Origin: Paenibacillus gorillae
GTDB taxonomy: Bacteria > Bacillota > Bacilli > Paenibacillales > Paenibacillaceae
NCBI RefSeq assembly: GCF_000513275.1
Contig: NZ_CBVJ010000067.1
Span: 1-64,000, forward strand
Length of the DNA: 64,000 bases
Direction: 5' to 3'
Shown here: in pieces, positions 25,950 to 33,598 of the stretch
Layout: every line of letters begins with the position of its first letter
Position numbering within the stretch: the stretch's first letter is position 1
Notes under the pieces: generated by a model
The model's input: the letters and a program-made list of their open reading frames with translations, nothing else
What the model was told of the DNA's origin: nothing
Database searches by the model: none
Position numbers and translations under genes: made by a program

Positions 25950-26961
25950 GCCTCCTCCTTCTAGCCGCATGAATCAGAAACGGAACCCCGATTACCGCTG
26001 TCGCCACGCCCACAGGAACTTCCTTGCCATCTAGAATGAAACGTGCGCCCAAATCGGCTGTCACCAGCAAAATAGCCCCAATTACGGCGCAGTAAGGAAG
26101 CAGCCACCTGTAATCATTGCCGATCAAATATTTGCAAAGATGCGGAACGATAAGCCCGATGAAGGCAATCGGTCCTGCCGCCGAGACGGAGCTTCCTGCC
26201 AGCAGGACGATTGCCGCGGCTGACAGCAGGCGGACGAAGGTAAGGCGCTGTCCCAAACTTTTGGCACCGTCATCGCCAAGAGCCATAATGTTGAGCGATC
26301 CGGCAAGCAGCGCAGCGAGCAGCAGACCCGCAGCCATATACGGCAGCACCATCAGCAGATGCTCCAGATTTCTTCCCTCCACGGAGCCGATCATCCAGAA
26401 CAACGCCGATTCTAGCGATTGCTTATCAATCAATATAATGCCGGATGTAATGGAGGTAGCGAAAGCAGCGATGCAGGCGCCAGCCAGCGTCAGCTTAATC
26501 GGCTCGAACCCTCCGCCCTGCAAGCCCAATATGTAGACGATCATCGAAGTCGTAATCGCACCGGCAAAAGCGAGCCACACCATTCCGTTCATCGTTAGGG
26601 ACGCGCCAAATGTCGTTAATCCGATCACAATAAATAACACCGCCCCGGCATTCACTCCAAATACCGAAGGGGATGCTATCGGGTTTCGTGTCAGCACCTG
26701 CATAACAGCGCCTGCTACGGCGAGACTTGCACCTACCAAAGCGGCGATTAATGCTCTTGGCACTCGCGCGGTTGTTAGAATAAGATGGTCATTCGAGCCA
26801 TCGAAGCTGCTGTACGCAAGCCACAAGTCCTTGATTCCATAGAGATGAAGACCAAACAAAATACTGCATAGGACGCTGATTAGCAGCAGCAGGACAGCTG
26901 CTGCAAGCCCTATAGTCTTGCTCTTGTTGCTTCGCATCACGAAGAGCTTATTTCCGCCCAC
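25942..26961 (-). CDS. FecCD-family siderophore permease (FeuB-like)
   Basis: A permease of about 339 residues with some nine to ten hydrophobic helices, including RVPRALIAALVGASLAVAGA, NPIASPSVFGVNAG and the cytoplasmic coupling region SFGQ-like GDDGAKSLGQRL, then AFIGLIVPHLCKYLIG. It forms, with the adjacent permease, the channel for iron-siderophore delivered by the lipoprotein upstream. The start is uncertain: GTG 26961 is six bases from AGGAGG; ATG 26937 and 26997 are in the same frame. No ATPase gene is adjacent, so a shared FhuC/YusV-type ATPase elsewhere is expected. Confidence 0.88.
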   Translation of the reverse strand: MGGNKLFVMRSNKSKTIGLAAAVLLLLISVLCSILFGLHLYGIKDLWLAYSSFDGSNDHLILTTARVPRALIAALVGASLAVAGAVMQVLTRNPIASPSVFGVNAGAVLFIVIGLTTFGASLTMNGMVWLAFAGAITTSMIVYILGLQGGGFEPIKLTLAGACIAAFATSITSGIILIDKQSLESALFWMIGSVEGRNLEHLLMVLPYMAAGLLLAALLAGSLNIMALGDDGAKSLGQRLTFVRLLSAAAIVLLAGSSVSAAGPIAFIGLIVPHLCKYLIGNDYRWLLPYCAVIGAILLVTADLGARFILDGKEVPVGVATAVIGVPFLIHAARRRRHV

Positions 26962-27039
26962 CACAAGCCTCCTATTTGTCACAATATCAGAAATCATTAA
27001 GAAGCTGACGCGACAACGACGCCAGCTTCACACCTAACT

Positions 27040-28056
27040 TTATTTCACGTCAAAATAAGCTACAATTTCATCCAGCAGCAGGTTGGCTGCTTCATAACCG
27101 CCTGCTGAATTCCAAATTCCCTCATCGACTTGAATGACTTTATCGTTTTTCGTTACGTTCAGGTTTTGGAACAAAGGATCCTTTTTCCATTCCTCAACAA
27201 CTTTAGCTGCATCCGTCTTGCCCGGATTTTCTGATACGAAGTAGAACATCACATCTCCGTCCATGCTCGGAATCGTTTCCTTGGACATCACTTCAATGAA
27301 TGAATCCTTGTCTTGCGATTCAGGACGGGCAATGCCAAGCTGATTCAGAAGAACGCCTGAGAACGTTTGCTTCTGATAGATACGCACTTGCTTCGCTGAG
27401 AAGCGTACGACCGACACTTTCGTATCCGCTTTGCTGCCGAGCTTGCCCTTCACTTCTTCAACGCGCTTATCGAAAGCAGCCATTGCCTGTTCGCCTTCTT
27501 GCTGTTTATTCAAAGCCTCCGAGTAAAGCTTGAAGTTGATTTTCCAGTCTCCCGCCAAATCATCCGAGAAAACCGTCGGCGCAATTTGCTTCAGCTGCTC
27601 GTAGATTTTTTCCTGACGAACCTTATTCCCGATAATGAGATCAGGCTTCAAGCTCGCAATCAGCTCAATATTGGGCTGGAGCTCATCCCCAACTACCGTA
27701 ACGCCTTCCATCTCTTCCTTGATATGATCGTACCAAGGGTCGCCGATCCAGGACTGTACGGCACCAACTGGTTTAATTCCCATAGCCAGAAGCGCTTCTG
27801 TACCTTCATTCGTCAATATAACGACACGCTCAGGGTTGCCGGTAAGCGTCTCTTCCCCCATCGCATGCTTAATTACTCTCGTTGACGCACCAGTTTCAGC
27901 AGCCGGGCTGGCCGTAGCCGTTGCCGCAACATTGCCGCTTGGCGTATTGCCGTTCGCTGCGCCTGAATTCGTTCCGCCTGTCGAGCATGCGCTCAAAAAC
28001 AATGCAAAACAAAATAATAGTGTTGCTGCCATTGCCGTTCTAGACTTCCTGTACAT
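27040..28056 (-). CDS. Ferric-siderophore-binding lipoprotein with its own start inside the AraC frame
   Basis: A 338-residue class III binding protein. It has its own ATG at 28056 preceded by GAAGGGGAT, a signal peptide (ALFLSACSTGG lipobox) and its own Fur box 26 bases upstream, so independent translation is likely. After an Ala/Thr/Gly-rich tether come the family segments NPERVVILTNEGTEALLAMG, SLKPDLIIGNKVRQEKIYEQL and a C-terminal KVIQVDEGIWNSAGGYEA. It hands iron-siderophore to the two FecCD permeases encoded immediately downstream. Same frame as the regulator: nested in-frame gene or recent stop-codon loss. Confidence 0.9.
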   Translation of the reverse strand: MYRKSRTAMAATLLFCFALFLSACSTGGTNSGAANGNTPSGNVAATATASPAAETGASTRVIKHAMGEETLTGNPERVVILTNEGTEALLAMGIKPVGAVQSWIGDPWYDHIKEEMEGVTVVGDELQPNIELIASLKPDLIIGNKVRQEKIYEQLKQIAPTVFSDDLAGDWKINFKLYSEALNKQQEGEQAMAAFDKRVEEVKGKLGSKADTKVSVVRFSAKQVRIYQKQTFSGVLLNQLGIARPESQDKDSFIEVMSKETIPSMDGDVMFYFVSENPGKTDAAKVVEEWKKDPLFQNLNVTKNDKVIQVDEGIWNSAGGYEAANLLLDEIVAYFDVK

Positions 28057-29013
28057 TGGTAAATCCCCTTCTCGTTTAGATTGATAACGATTCTCAAACT
28101 CATTACCAATATAACGTTGCTGCCTTCTCGCAACAATGGGATATCTGAACAAATAGGATGGATTATTTGGACGCTGCTTTTGCTGCTGTGCTTTTTCTTT
28201 GAACAAGGTTGGCGAAACACCCTCGTGCTTCTTAAATATCCGGCTAAAATAATAGCTATCCGCATAACCGACGCTTTCGGAAATATCCTTCAGCGTCAGC
28301 TCCGTCGTCAGCAGCAATTCCTTCGCTTTATTCATCCGAACTTGAATTAAATAATCGATCGGGCTTGTTCTCACTTGCTTCTTGAACGACCGGAGCAGCT
28401 GGCGCGAGCTGCAGTCCAGCATCTCCAGCAAGGATTCAAGCGTAATCGGCTCCATGTACCGCTCATGAATATATTGAATGGCTTGCGCCACAAGATCCGG
28501 CTTCACGTATATGACACTCTGACGCTCCATCTGTTCAAATATGACGTATAGCAATTGATAGAATATCGATTTGATATGTAATTTATCCAATGTATCCGAG
28601 CGTTCCCATACTTTACTCAGCATGGTGACGTTGTGAAAGACCGGAATCGGATAATGAGGCGTGAACGAATATTGCATCCGGAAAGGATTATTCTGCTCCA
28701 TGAGCTTAACCAGCTCTGGGCGGGCCGGAAGCGCCAGCACCGCTTTATACAAAATCATGTAATACTCCAAAAACTCCTCTGCCGCAATATCCAGACAAAG
28801 CCCCTTGCCGCCGTGAAGAATGCTGAACCGGCCCATCGTATGCTGCACTCCGTCTAGCCGGATCTGCGCGCTGCCGCGCGTAATGTAGAAGAAGGCGCTG
28901 GAAGGCAGCCGATAGGAGCTCAATTCCTCTCCTTGTTCCATCTTCGTATGGCGTACATCTAATATTTTTATGAGTGTATGATCCCATAGCCTGGCATGGT
29001 CACTAAGGTTCAC
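27040..29013 (-). CDS. AraC regulator reading through into siderophore-binding lipoprotein (657-residue frame)
   Basis: One uninterrupted frame starting at GTG 29013 behind GGGGAG. Residues 1 to about 285 are an AraC regulator: cupin-like sensing part, then two helix-turn-helix units with DCSSRQLLRSFKKQVRTSP and VGYADSYYFSRIFKKHEG. Normal AraC proteins would end here. Instead about 33 residues of low-complexity translated intergenic sequence follow, then residue 320 begins a complete lipoprotein with signal peptide (next entry). No stop separates the two. A Fur box lies inside the coding frame before the lipoprotein start. The regulator probably senses iron-siderophore and controls this operon. 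If readthrough occurs, the product would be an AraC domain tethered to an export signal. Confidence 0.85.
   Translation of the reverse strand: MNLSDHARLWDHTLIKILDVRHTKMEQGEELSSYRLPSSAFFYITRGSAQIRLDGVQHTMGRFSILHGGKGLCLDIAAEEFLEYYMILYKAVLALPARPELVKLMEQNNPFRMQYSFTPHYPIPVFHNVTMLSKVWERSDTLDKLHIKSIFYQLLYVIFEQMERQSVIYVKPDLVAQAIQYIHERYMEPITLESLLEMLDCSSRQLLRSFKKQVRTSPIDYLIQVRMNKAKELLLTTELTLKDISESVGYADSYYFSRIFKKHEGVSPTLFKEKAQQQKQRPNNPSYLFRYPIVARRQQRYIGNEFENRYQSKREGDLPMYRKSRTAMAATLLFCFALFLSACSTGGTNSGAANGNTPSGNVAATATASPAAETGASTRVIKHAMGEETLTGNPERVVILTNEGTEALLAMGIKPVGAVQSWIGDPWYDHIKEEMEGVTVVGDELQPNIELIASLKPDLIIGNKVRQEKIYEQLKQIAPTVFSDDLAGDWKINFKLYSEALNKQQEGEQAMAAFDKRVEEVKGKLGSKADTKVSVVRFSAKQVRIYQKQTFSGVLLNQLGIARPESQDKDSFIEVMSKETIPSMDGDVMFYFVSENPGKTDAAKVVEEWKKDPLFQNLNVTKNDKVIQVDEGIWNSAGGYEAANLLLDEIVAYFDVK
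28082..28096 (-). promoter_or_regulatory. Fur box inside the fused frame
   Basis: On the minus strand TGAGAATCGTTATCA matches the 7-1-7 Fur consensus at 13 of 15 positions. It lies 26-40 bases upstream of the lipoprotein start, while being translated in the fused frame. Confidence 0.75.
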
Positions 29014-29076
29014 CAGCTCGTTCTCCCCTTCCTCTTACTCTCCCGTTTTATCTATGACTTACGCATCTATTATATG

Positions 29077-29091
29077 TGATAATAATTATCA
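29077..29091. promoter_or_regulatory. Perfect Fur box upstream of the AraC regulator
   Basis: TGATAATAATTATCA is a perfect 7-1-7 inverted repeat, 64-78 bases upstream of the GTG at 29013. Strong iron repression of cluster 2 is expected. Confidence 0.9.
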
Positions 29092-29118
29092 TTTTCAATA
29101 ATTTTTATCTGTCTAATT

Positions 29119-29162
29119 GAAAAAAACAAGGTACTCCTGTTGACTGGAGCACCTTGTTTTTA
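29119..29162. terminator. Bidirectional terminator hairpin
   Basis: AAAACAAGGTNCTCC pairs with GGAGNACCTTGTTTT. On the minus strand T-runs follow, ending the YfjL-like gene whose stop is at 29160. Confidence 0.8.
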
Positions 29163-29387
29163 ACTAACCTTCACAGTTGCCGTATAATAACTATGTTTTA
29201 ACGTAGATTGTTTAAAGCTATACTTTACTTTTTCCACCTTAAAAGGCTCCTCGTATTTCGATTCCAAGTATTGTTCTACTGTTTTTTGATAAAGATACAT
29301 ACTTAATGGATTGCCATGTATAAAGCTATAAACAAAATAGTTAAACACAAGTACAACTACTGTAATTATTGATAAAATAACTTTCAA
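29160..29387 (-). CDS. Small YfjL-like protein, probably truncated
   Basis: A 75-residue protein with one N-terminal membrane segment (ILSIITVVVLVFNYFVY), then SFIHGNPLSMYLYQKTVEQYLESKYEE and an alternating strand region. This resembles only the N-terminal part of YfjL-like proteins, which are usually two to three times longer. Its stop lies at the edge of a terminator hairpin, so it may be a remnant or a natural short form. It is AT-rich, like its upstream neighbour 29404-30060, 16 bases away, with which it may be co-transcribed. Function unknown. Confidence 0.6.
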   Translation of the reverse strand: MKVILSIITVVVLVFNYFVYSFIHGNPLSMYLYQKTVEQYLESKYEEPFKVEKVKYSFKQSTLKHSYYTATVKVS

Positions 29388-29403
29388 GCGAACACTTCCT
29401 TCT

Positions 29404-30060
29404 CTATAGCTTGATTTCTTTAAAGCTAGCTTGTATAGCTAGTATATTTTTATCAACTGTACACTCATCTGTATAAGCCTCCAATCCGGCTGCATTCCAA
29501 CTCTCCGTAAAACCTAACAGTACTTCCCTCACTTCTTCAAAAGAATTATTAGCCAAACCAATGCTAACCGTTACGATATAGCATTGTTCTATTTTAAAAT
29601 ATTCGTTTACTTGAAGTGTCTCGAATTTAATGAAAATTCCTTGGAGCCATCTCCCTAACTGAGCTGCAACCTCTAATTCAGAATTGCCTTTTACAAAAAA
29701 ATGACAAACCAAGTTAGATCCCTCTTCGTTATGTAAAACATCAATAAAATGAAAATCGATAAAGCCTTCCTCATAAGCTGCAGAAAATTTACCAGTATGC
29801 GCCGATGATAACCTCCAGGTCCATGATTTACTTAAAACCATTAAAATTTCTTGTGCATAAGAGAAATCATGAATATCTGATTGAAAGAAATTCAATTTCG
29901 TTAAATAGTAAATGGACTTATCATCTTGGTGTTTCACATTCTCGACCAAACTGCCTGATGCGATGTTGGGTTTCAATAATACAATCAATTTTTTAGCAGC
30001 GGCCTTAGACTCCTCTTGTGATCGATATATCGATTTATAATTTAGTATCATCACTCTCAT
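29404..30060 (-). CDS. Hypothetical cytoplasmic protein, AT-rich
   Basis: A protein of up to 218 residues that I do not recognise. It has no signal peptide or membrane helix and is mixed alpha/beta in character, with aromatic-rich strands such as YFKIEQCYIVTVSIGLANN. GGGAGG sits only two bases before the first ATG, so translation may instead begin at GTG 30054 or ATG 30051. Base composition is lower in GC than the flanking metabolic genes. Together with the YfjL-like gene it forms a small island between an iron cluster and a cell-wall hydrolase. Confidence 0.6.
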   Translation of the reverse strand: MRVMILNYKSIYRSQEESKAAAKKLIVLLKPNIASGSLVENVKHQDDKSIYYLTKLNFFQSDIHDFSYAQEILMVLSKSWTWRLSSAHTGKFSAAYEEGFIDFHFIDVLHNEEGSNLVCHFFVKGNSELEVAAQLGRWLQGIFIKFETLQVNEYFKIEQCYIVTVSIGLANNSFEEVREVLLGFTESWNAAGLEAYTDECTVDKNILAIQASFKEIKL

Positions 30061-30146
30061 TACCTCCCGACTTACAAAACCGCACTCTTCAAACTCTAAT
30101 TAGATAAAATAGGAATAAAATCCTTTTTTCGCTTTATCCCATCTAC

Positions 30147-30181
30147 AAAAAAAACGCGCACCGTTAGCAAACGGTACGCGC
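30147..30181 (-). terminator. Terminator of the cell-wall hydrolase gene
   Basis: On the minus strand CGCGTACCGTTTG and its partner CTAACGGTGCGCG form a stem followed by eight T. It lies just after the stop at 30193. Confidence 0.9.
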
Positions 30182-30192
30182 TGTTATGTCTA

Positions 30193-31170
30193 TTATTTAG
30201 CAAAGCTATGATTCCCGATCGTAACAATGACGTCCAGACTCGACCAGAATGAGCCTTTAGAAATGTCGGGATTAAAGAAGTAGAGTGCATCTTCCACATT
30301 GTTCTTGCCGTTTAATGCATCCTTTGCTGCGCGAAGGACACTGGCGTTAGGCTTGCTCTTGTCGAGCGTGCCGTTATGCGCCGGAGGGAATTGCTTTCCG
30401 GAGTAAATAACGTCGCGGATCGTATCCGGGAACCTGCTGTCCTTCACCCGGTTCAAGATGACGTTCGCCAAGCCAAGCTGCCCTTGGTAGGACTCATAGC
30501 CCGATTCCACCATCGTAATCTTGGCAAGCAATTGCAAATCGGCGTCTGTAAACGGCTTGGCTGGCTGACTCAGTACCGAAGGTACGACAACCTTGAGCTT
30601 CGTCCCCTGCTTAACCTGCTTGCTGTCCAGTCCGTTCCGTTTCAGAAGCTCTGCCTTGCTGCTGCCAGCTTCCTTGCTGGCGTCTTCCAGTGTATACTCT
30701 GCCGATATAACGGCGGGCTGCACCTTAGCCAGCTCGACAACGCTATTCTCAGCATTCATCTTCAATGTTCCGTGCAGCATCTCCGTTAATTGGCGCAGCG
30801 GCACAAAAATTCGGCCTTCTGAGGAGAACGGGGCCTCCTCCATCCGGTAGCGGTCTTCGTTGAAATAAACGGTTGGCACTCCGATTCCGAGTACAATTTT
30901 ATCATTTAGTGCAGTATGTATCGTTACTTCTTCATTATCCTGATCCCAGCTCGTGGTAGCGCCGAACAGTTCGGCCATCCGGTTGACGGGCACATACAGT
31001 CTGCCATCAAGCTTGCGGACCGAAGCGGTCAGCTTCTTGCCGTCAAGCTTAATCGTTATGTCATTCGCATCAGCGGCTTCCCGGGCGAGTACATGCGACT
31101 GCGGCCCAAAGCCAAATGCAAGCAATGCAAGCACGATAGCCCATATATACGGCTTTCCAGCTCTAATCAT
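30193..31170 (-). CDS. SleB/CwlJ-type cell-wall hydrolase with copper-amine-oxidase-like domain
   Basis: A 325-residue secreted protein. A signal peptide is followed by a stalk domain of the copper-amine-oxidase N-terminal type (about 35-150; KLDGRLYVPVNRMAELFGA, GRIFVPLRQLTEML), common in Paenibacillus exported enzymes. The C-terminal catalytic domain (about 205-325) is the SleB/CwlJ hydrolase family, with the likely catalytic Glu in ITMVESGYE and family segments QLGLANVILNRV and FPPAHNGTLD. It probably cleaves cortex or vegetative peptidoglycan as a lytic transglycosylase-like enzyme. Transcribed alone, with its own terminator. Whether it acts in spore germination or growth cannot be told. 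Confidence 0.88.
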   Translation of the reverse strand: MIRAGKPYIWAIVLALLAFGFGPQSHVLAREAADANDITIKLDGKKLTASVRKLDGRLYVPVNRMAELFGATTSWDQDNEEVTIHTALNDKIVLGIGVPTVYFNEDRYRMEEAPFSSEGRIFVPLRQLTEMLHGTLKMNAENSVVELAKVQPAVISAEYTLEDASKEAGSSKAELLKRNGLDSKQVKQGTKLKVVVPSVLSQPAKPFTDADLQLLAKITMVESGYESYQGQLGLANVILNRVKDSRFPDTIRDVIYSGKQFPPAHNGTLDKSKPNASVLRAAKDALNGKNNVEDALYFFNPDISKGSFWSSLDVIVTIGNHSFAK

Positions 31171-31294
31171 GTGTACCTCCTTGTGTTCCGGTTGGTGTAA
31201 TCTCCCAACAAATATCCGATGGGCAAAATTATACCACAGCTAAGTAGGTCAAAAGGATTAACGTTTTCACAGAATTGAATCTTTTTGTTCATAA

Positions 31295-31341
31295 AATAGA
31301 ACAAACCCCAGTACCACAGCCGGTATTGGGGTTCCGTTTTT
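31295..31341 (-). terminator. Terminator of the frameshifted binding-protein gene
   Basis: AACCCCAGTACC and GGTATTGGGGTT pair around CACAGCC-type loop bases. It lies downstream of the stop at 31366; the T-run on the minus strand is interrupted. Confidence 0.7.
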
Positions 31342-31365
31342 GACTGCATTATAATGGATTAACGA

Positions 31366-32281
31366 TTAGGAATTAGCTAAAAATTGCTCGTGGAAAATCT
31401 TCAGCAAATGTTCCAGCGTAATCGGATCGCTGTATGACGATGCTTCGGTATCGATCTCAATAACACGATTATTTTTAACCGCGTCGATTTTTTTCCATAC
31501 CTCGGACTGCATAAAGCTGTTCTCACCAGATTGCTTCCGGCTAAGCACGATAAAATCACCTGCATATTCAGGCAGCAGTTCAAGCGAAATCGTATAGTAG
31601 CCCGGAGCAAGTGCATCCTGTTTTACTTTATCCGTCATCTGCAGTCCCATGGCTTGATACAAAATTTCGGTTCCGCGTGCCCAGTTATTACCAAGCACAT
31701 AGAAGTTTTGCGAATCGGTCTCAAACACCGATACGGTCGTATTGGCACCCGCTTTTGCTTTGATCTCTTCACCAGCGGCTTTCGCACGGCTCGTGAAATC
31801 GTCGATCCATGCCTGTGCCTCTTTCTCTTTATTCAGCACTTTGCCGATTTCAAGCTGCTGATTCAAGTAATCCAGCTTGCCCCATGTATAGACGATCGTC
31901 GGCGCGATTTCGCGCAGCTTATCGAGAATTTTTCATCGTAGAGCCTGCAATAATAAGATCAGGCTTCAGCGCCAAAACTTCCTCCAGTTTCTCATCGGAA
32001 ACCGTTTGAACGCCTTCCAGTCTGTCTGCGAACAATGGATTGGCCTTCGTCCATTCATCCACGCCAACAAGCTCAACGTCCATTGCCAATATGTTCGGCG
32101 CATTGGTCAGTGCGACAATCCGCTTAGGATCAGCCGGGATTTCGATCGGCCCATTCTCCGATACGTATTCGCGTGTTCCGGATTTGCCGGCTGCTTCCTC
32201 TTGTTGCGGTTCACGGTTCGCTCCGCAAGCACTGATGACAAGAGTAAGCAACAGTATGACGGCTACAGCAGTTTTTTTCAT
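31366..32281 (-). pseudogene. Ferric-siderophore-binding lipoprotein with one frameshift
   Basis: The frames 31919-32281 and 31366-31866 (plus untranslated in-frame sequence between) together give one binding protein of about 304 residues. The first part has a lipoprotein signal (LVISACG) and PADPKRIVALTNAPNILAMD. After LALKPDLIIAGSTMK it shifts: a run of five A on the coding strand where four would restore ILDKLREIAPTIVYTWGK. The rest is intact (LNQQLEIGKVLNKEKEAQAW). It is paralogous to the complete protein at 41728-42690, which shares QQLEIGKLLNKEKEAQAW. A strong Fur box precedes it. The homopolymer slip could be a sequencing error or a real inactivation. Confidence 0.87.
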
Positions 32282-32310
32282 AATTCAAAATATCCCCTTC
32301 CAACTATAAA

Positions 32311-32325
32311 CGATAATGATTATCA
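32311..32325. promoter_or_regulatory. Fur box of the frameshifted binding protein
   Basis: CGATAATGATTATCA matches the 7-1-7 Fur box at 14 of 15 positions, 30-44 bases upstream of the start. Confidence 0.87.
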
Positions 32326-32453
32326 CTTTCATCACTTTAATGAGTTTTCTGTCTTTTGTCAACAATCAAATCGCAAATACCATTGGAAAAAGGCTGATAA
32401 ACTGCGGATTTACATGTTGCTTCAGCATCCATTGAACTTGAGTTGTAAGCCGT

Positions 32454-32500
32454 AAAAAAGAACCTTCATCTCCACCATTCCGGTGAATTTGAAGGTTCTT
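32454..32500 (-). terminator. Terminator of the alpha/beta hydrolase gene
   Basis: On the minus strand AAGAACCTTCA pairs with TGAAGGTTCTT, followed by TTTTT. It lies 80 bases beyond the stop at 32579. Confidence 0.85.
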
Positions 32501-32578
32501 ATACGACAGCCTTGCGACATCTGCTTCATAGAAACATGTACGGGCTGCCTTAGAGATCTATTCTATCTAAACTGTCTG

Positions 32579-33487
32579 TTACCCGTTCGACACTACGTCT
32601 TTCCAGCGCTTGTTGGCGACTATCTCCGCATCCTTCCCCTCGAAGGCACGCATCGCTTCTGAATCATTCATAAGACGATACCGCATCCAGGCCGTCAAAT
32701 AACCTCTATGCTGGCCGCCGTCCTTTTCAATTGCAGTATGCGCCGCCCCTTTGGCCATAGCCATCATGGCCGGAACATCCGGGCTCGTACCATTAATAGC
32801 CAGCTTGTTGGAACCGGAAGGCGAAACGATGAAATCCCGGGTTCCTCCCAGCACGAGAAACGGAACCTTCAATTCCGACGTATCATAGACATCCTCCGGA
32901 TCACAATATTTCAGCTCTGGAAGGGCAATGGATACGACGGTCTTGATGTCGGCGCCGCGTTCGAAATGCGTATGGGCGTTGATGACACCTGTCGAGCCTT
33001 GGGAATGGCCAGCAGCGCCAATCTGATCCGCTTGAATTTTTTGATAAAACAGACTGTCAGCATTATCATTCTCATCCAGCATGTAGGATATAGAATCTAT
33101 AATTTCTTTCCCGGTTCCCGTCGTCGTATTGTACGTATCGATAACGACAAATCCCCAGCTGGCGAGATGCTGGAACAGCCCGTCGTAATTTGCCGGAAGC
33201 GCCCCCGTTCCGTTGCCCCAGGCAATTAGCGGATAAGCGGTATCAAGCACGGAAGGATAGTAGATTTTGTACAAATTCTCCCCATGCTCATCGGTGATTA
33301 CTGTGGATTGGACTTCAAACTGCCCTGCCGCTGCATATTTCGCTTCGATGCTTCCTGCTGCAAAATTGGCTGAAACCGAATTGATCAAAAAATACGAAAA
33401 AATGGAAAATGCCAATATTACTGCAAATACGATGACAAGCGTTCCTGTTAGCCACTTGTTTCTAAATATCTTTCTGACTACTGCCAT
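32579..33487 (-). CDS. Membrane-anchored or secreted alpha/beta hydrolase
   Basis: A 302-residue protein with one N-terminal hydrophobic segment (VIVFAVILAFSIFSYFL), so it is anchored or exported. The hydrolase core shows LIAWGNGTGALPANYDG as the oxyanion region, nucleophile elbow GHSQGS, an acidic position in LVLGGTRDFIVSP and a His in KGAAHTAIEKDGGQH. The arrangement is closest to the chlorophyllase/cutinase-like dienelactone-hydrolase superfamily. It probably cleaves an ester outside the membrane. It stands alone between an iron gene and an efflux operon. The substrate is unknown. Confidence 0.82.
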   Translation of the reverse strand: MAVVRKIFRNKWLTGTLVIVFAVILAFSIFSYFLINSVSANFAAGSIEAKYAAAGQFEVQSTVITDEHGENLYKIYYPSVLDTAYPLIAWGNGTGALPANYDGLFQHLASWGFVVIDTYNTTTGTGKEIIDSISYMLDENDNADSLFYQKIQADQIGAAGHSQGSTGVINAHTHFERGADIKTVVSIALPELKYCDPEDVYDTSELKVPFLVLGGTRDFIVSPSGSNKLAINGTSPDVPAMMAMAKGAAHTAIEKDGGQHRGYLTAWMRYRLMNDSEAMRAFEGKDAEIVANKRWKDVVSNG

Positions 33488-33598
33488 TCCTTCCCCTCTC
33501 CGGAAGCCCTAACAGCTTCCTGTCCAGCGTAAAAACTATGCTTCTATTCTAACATAGAATTGTTTTCCAGCCGAATCTTCCGCCAGACAGGAATAAAC

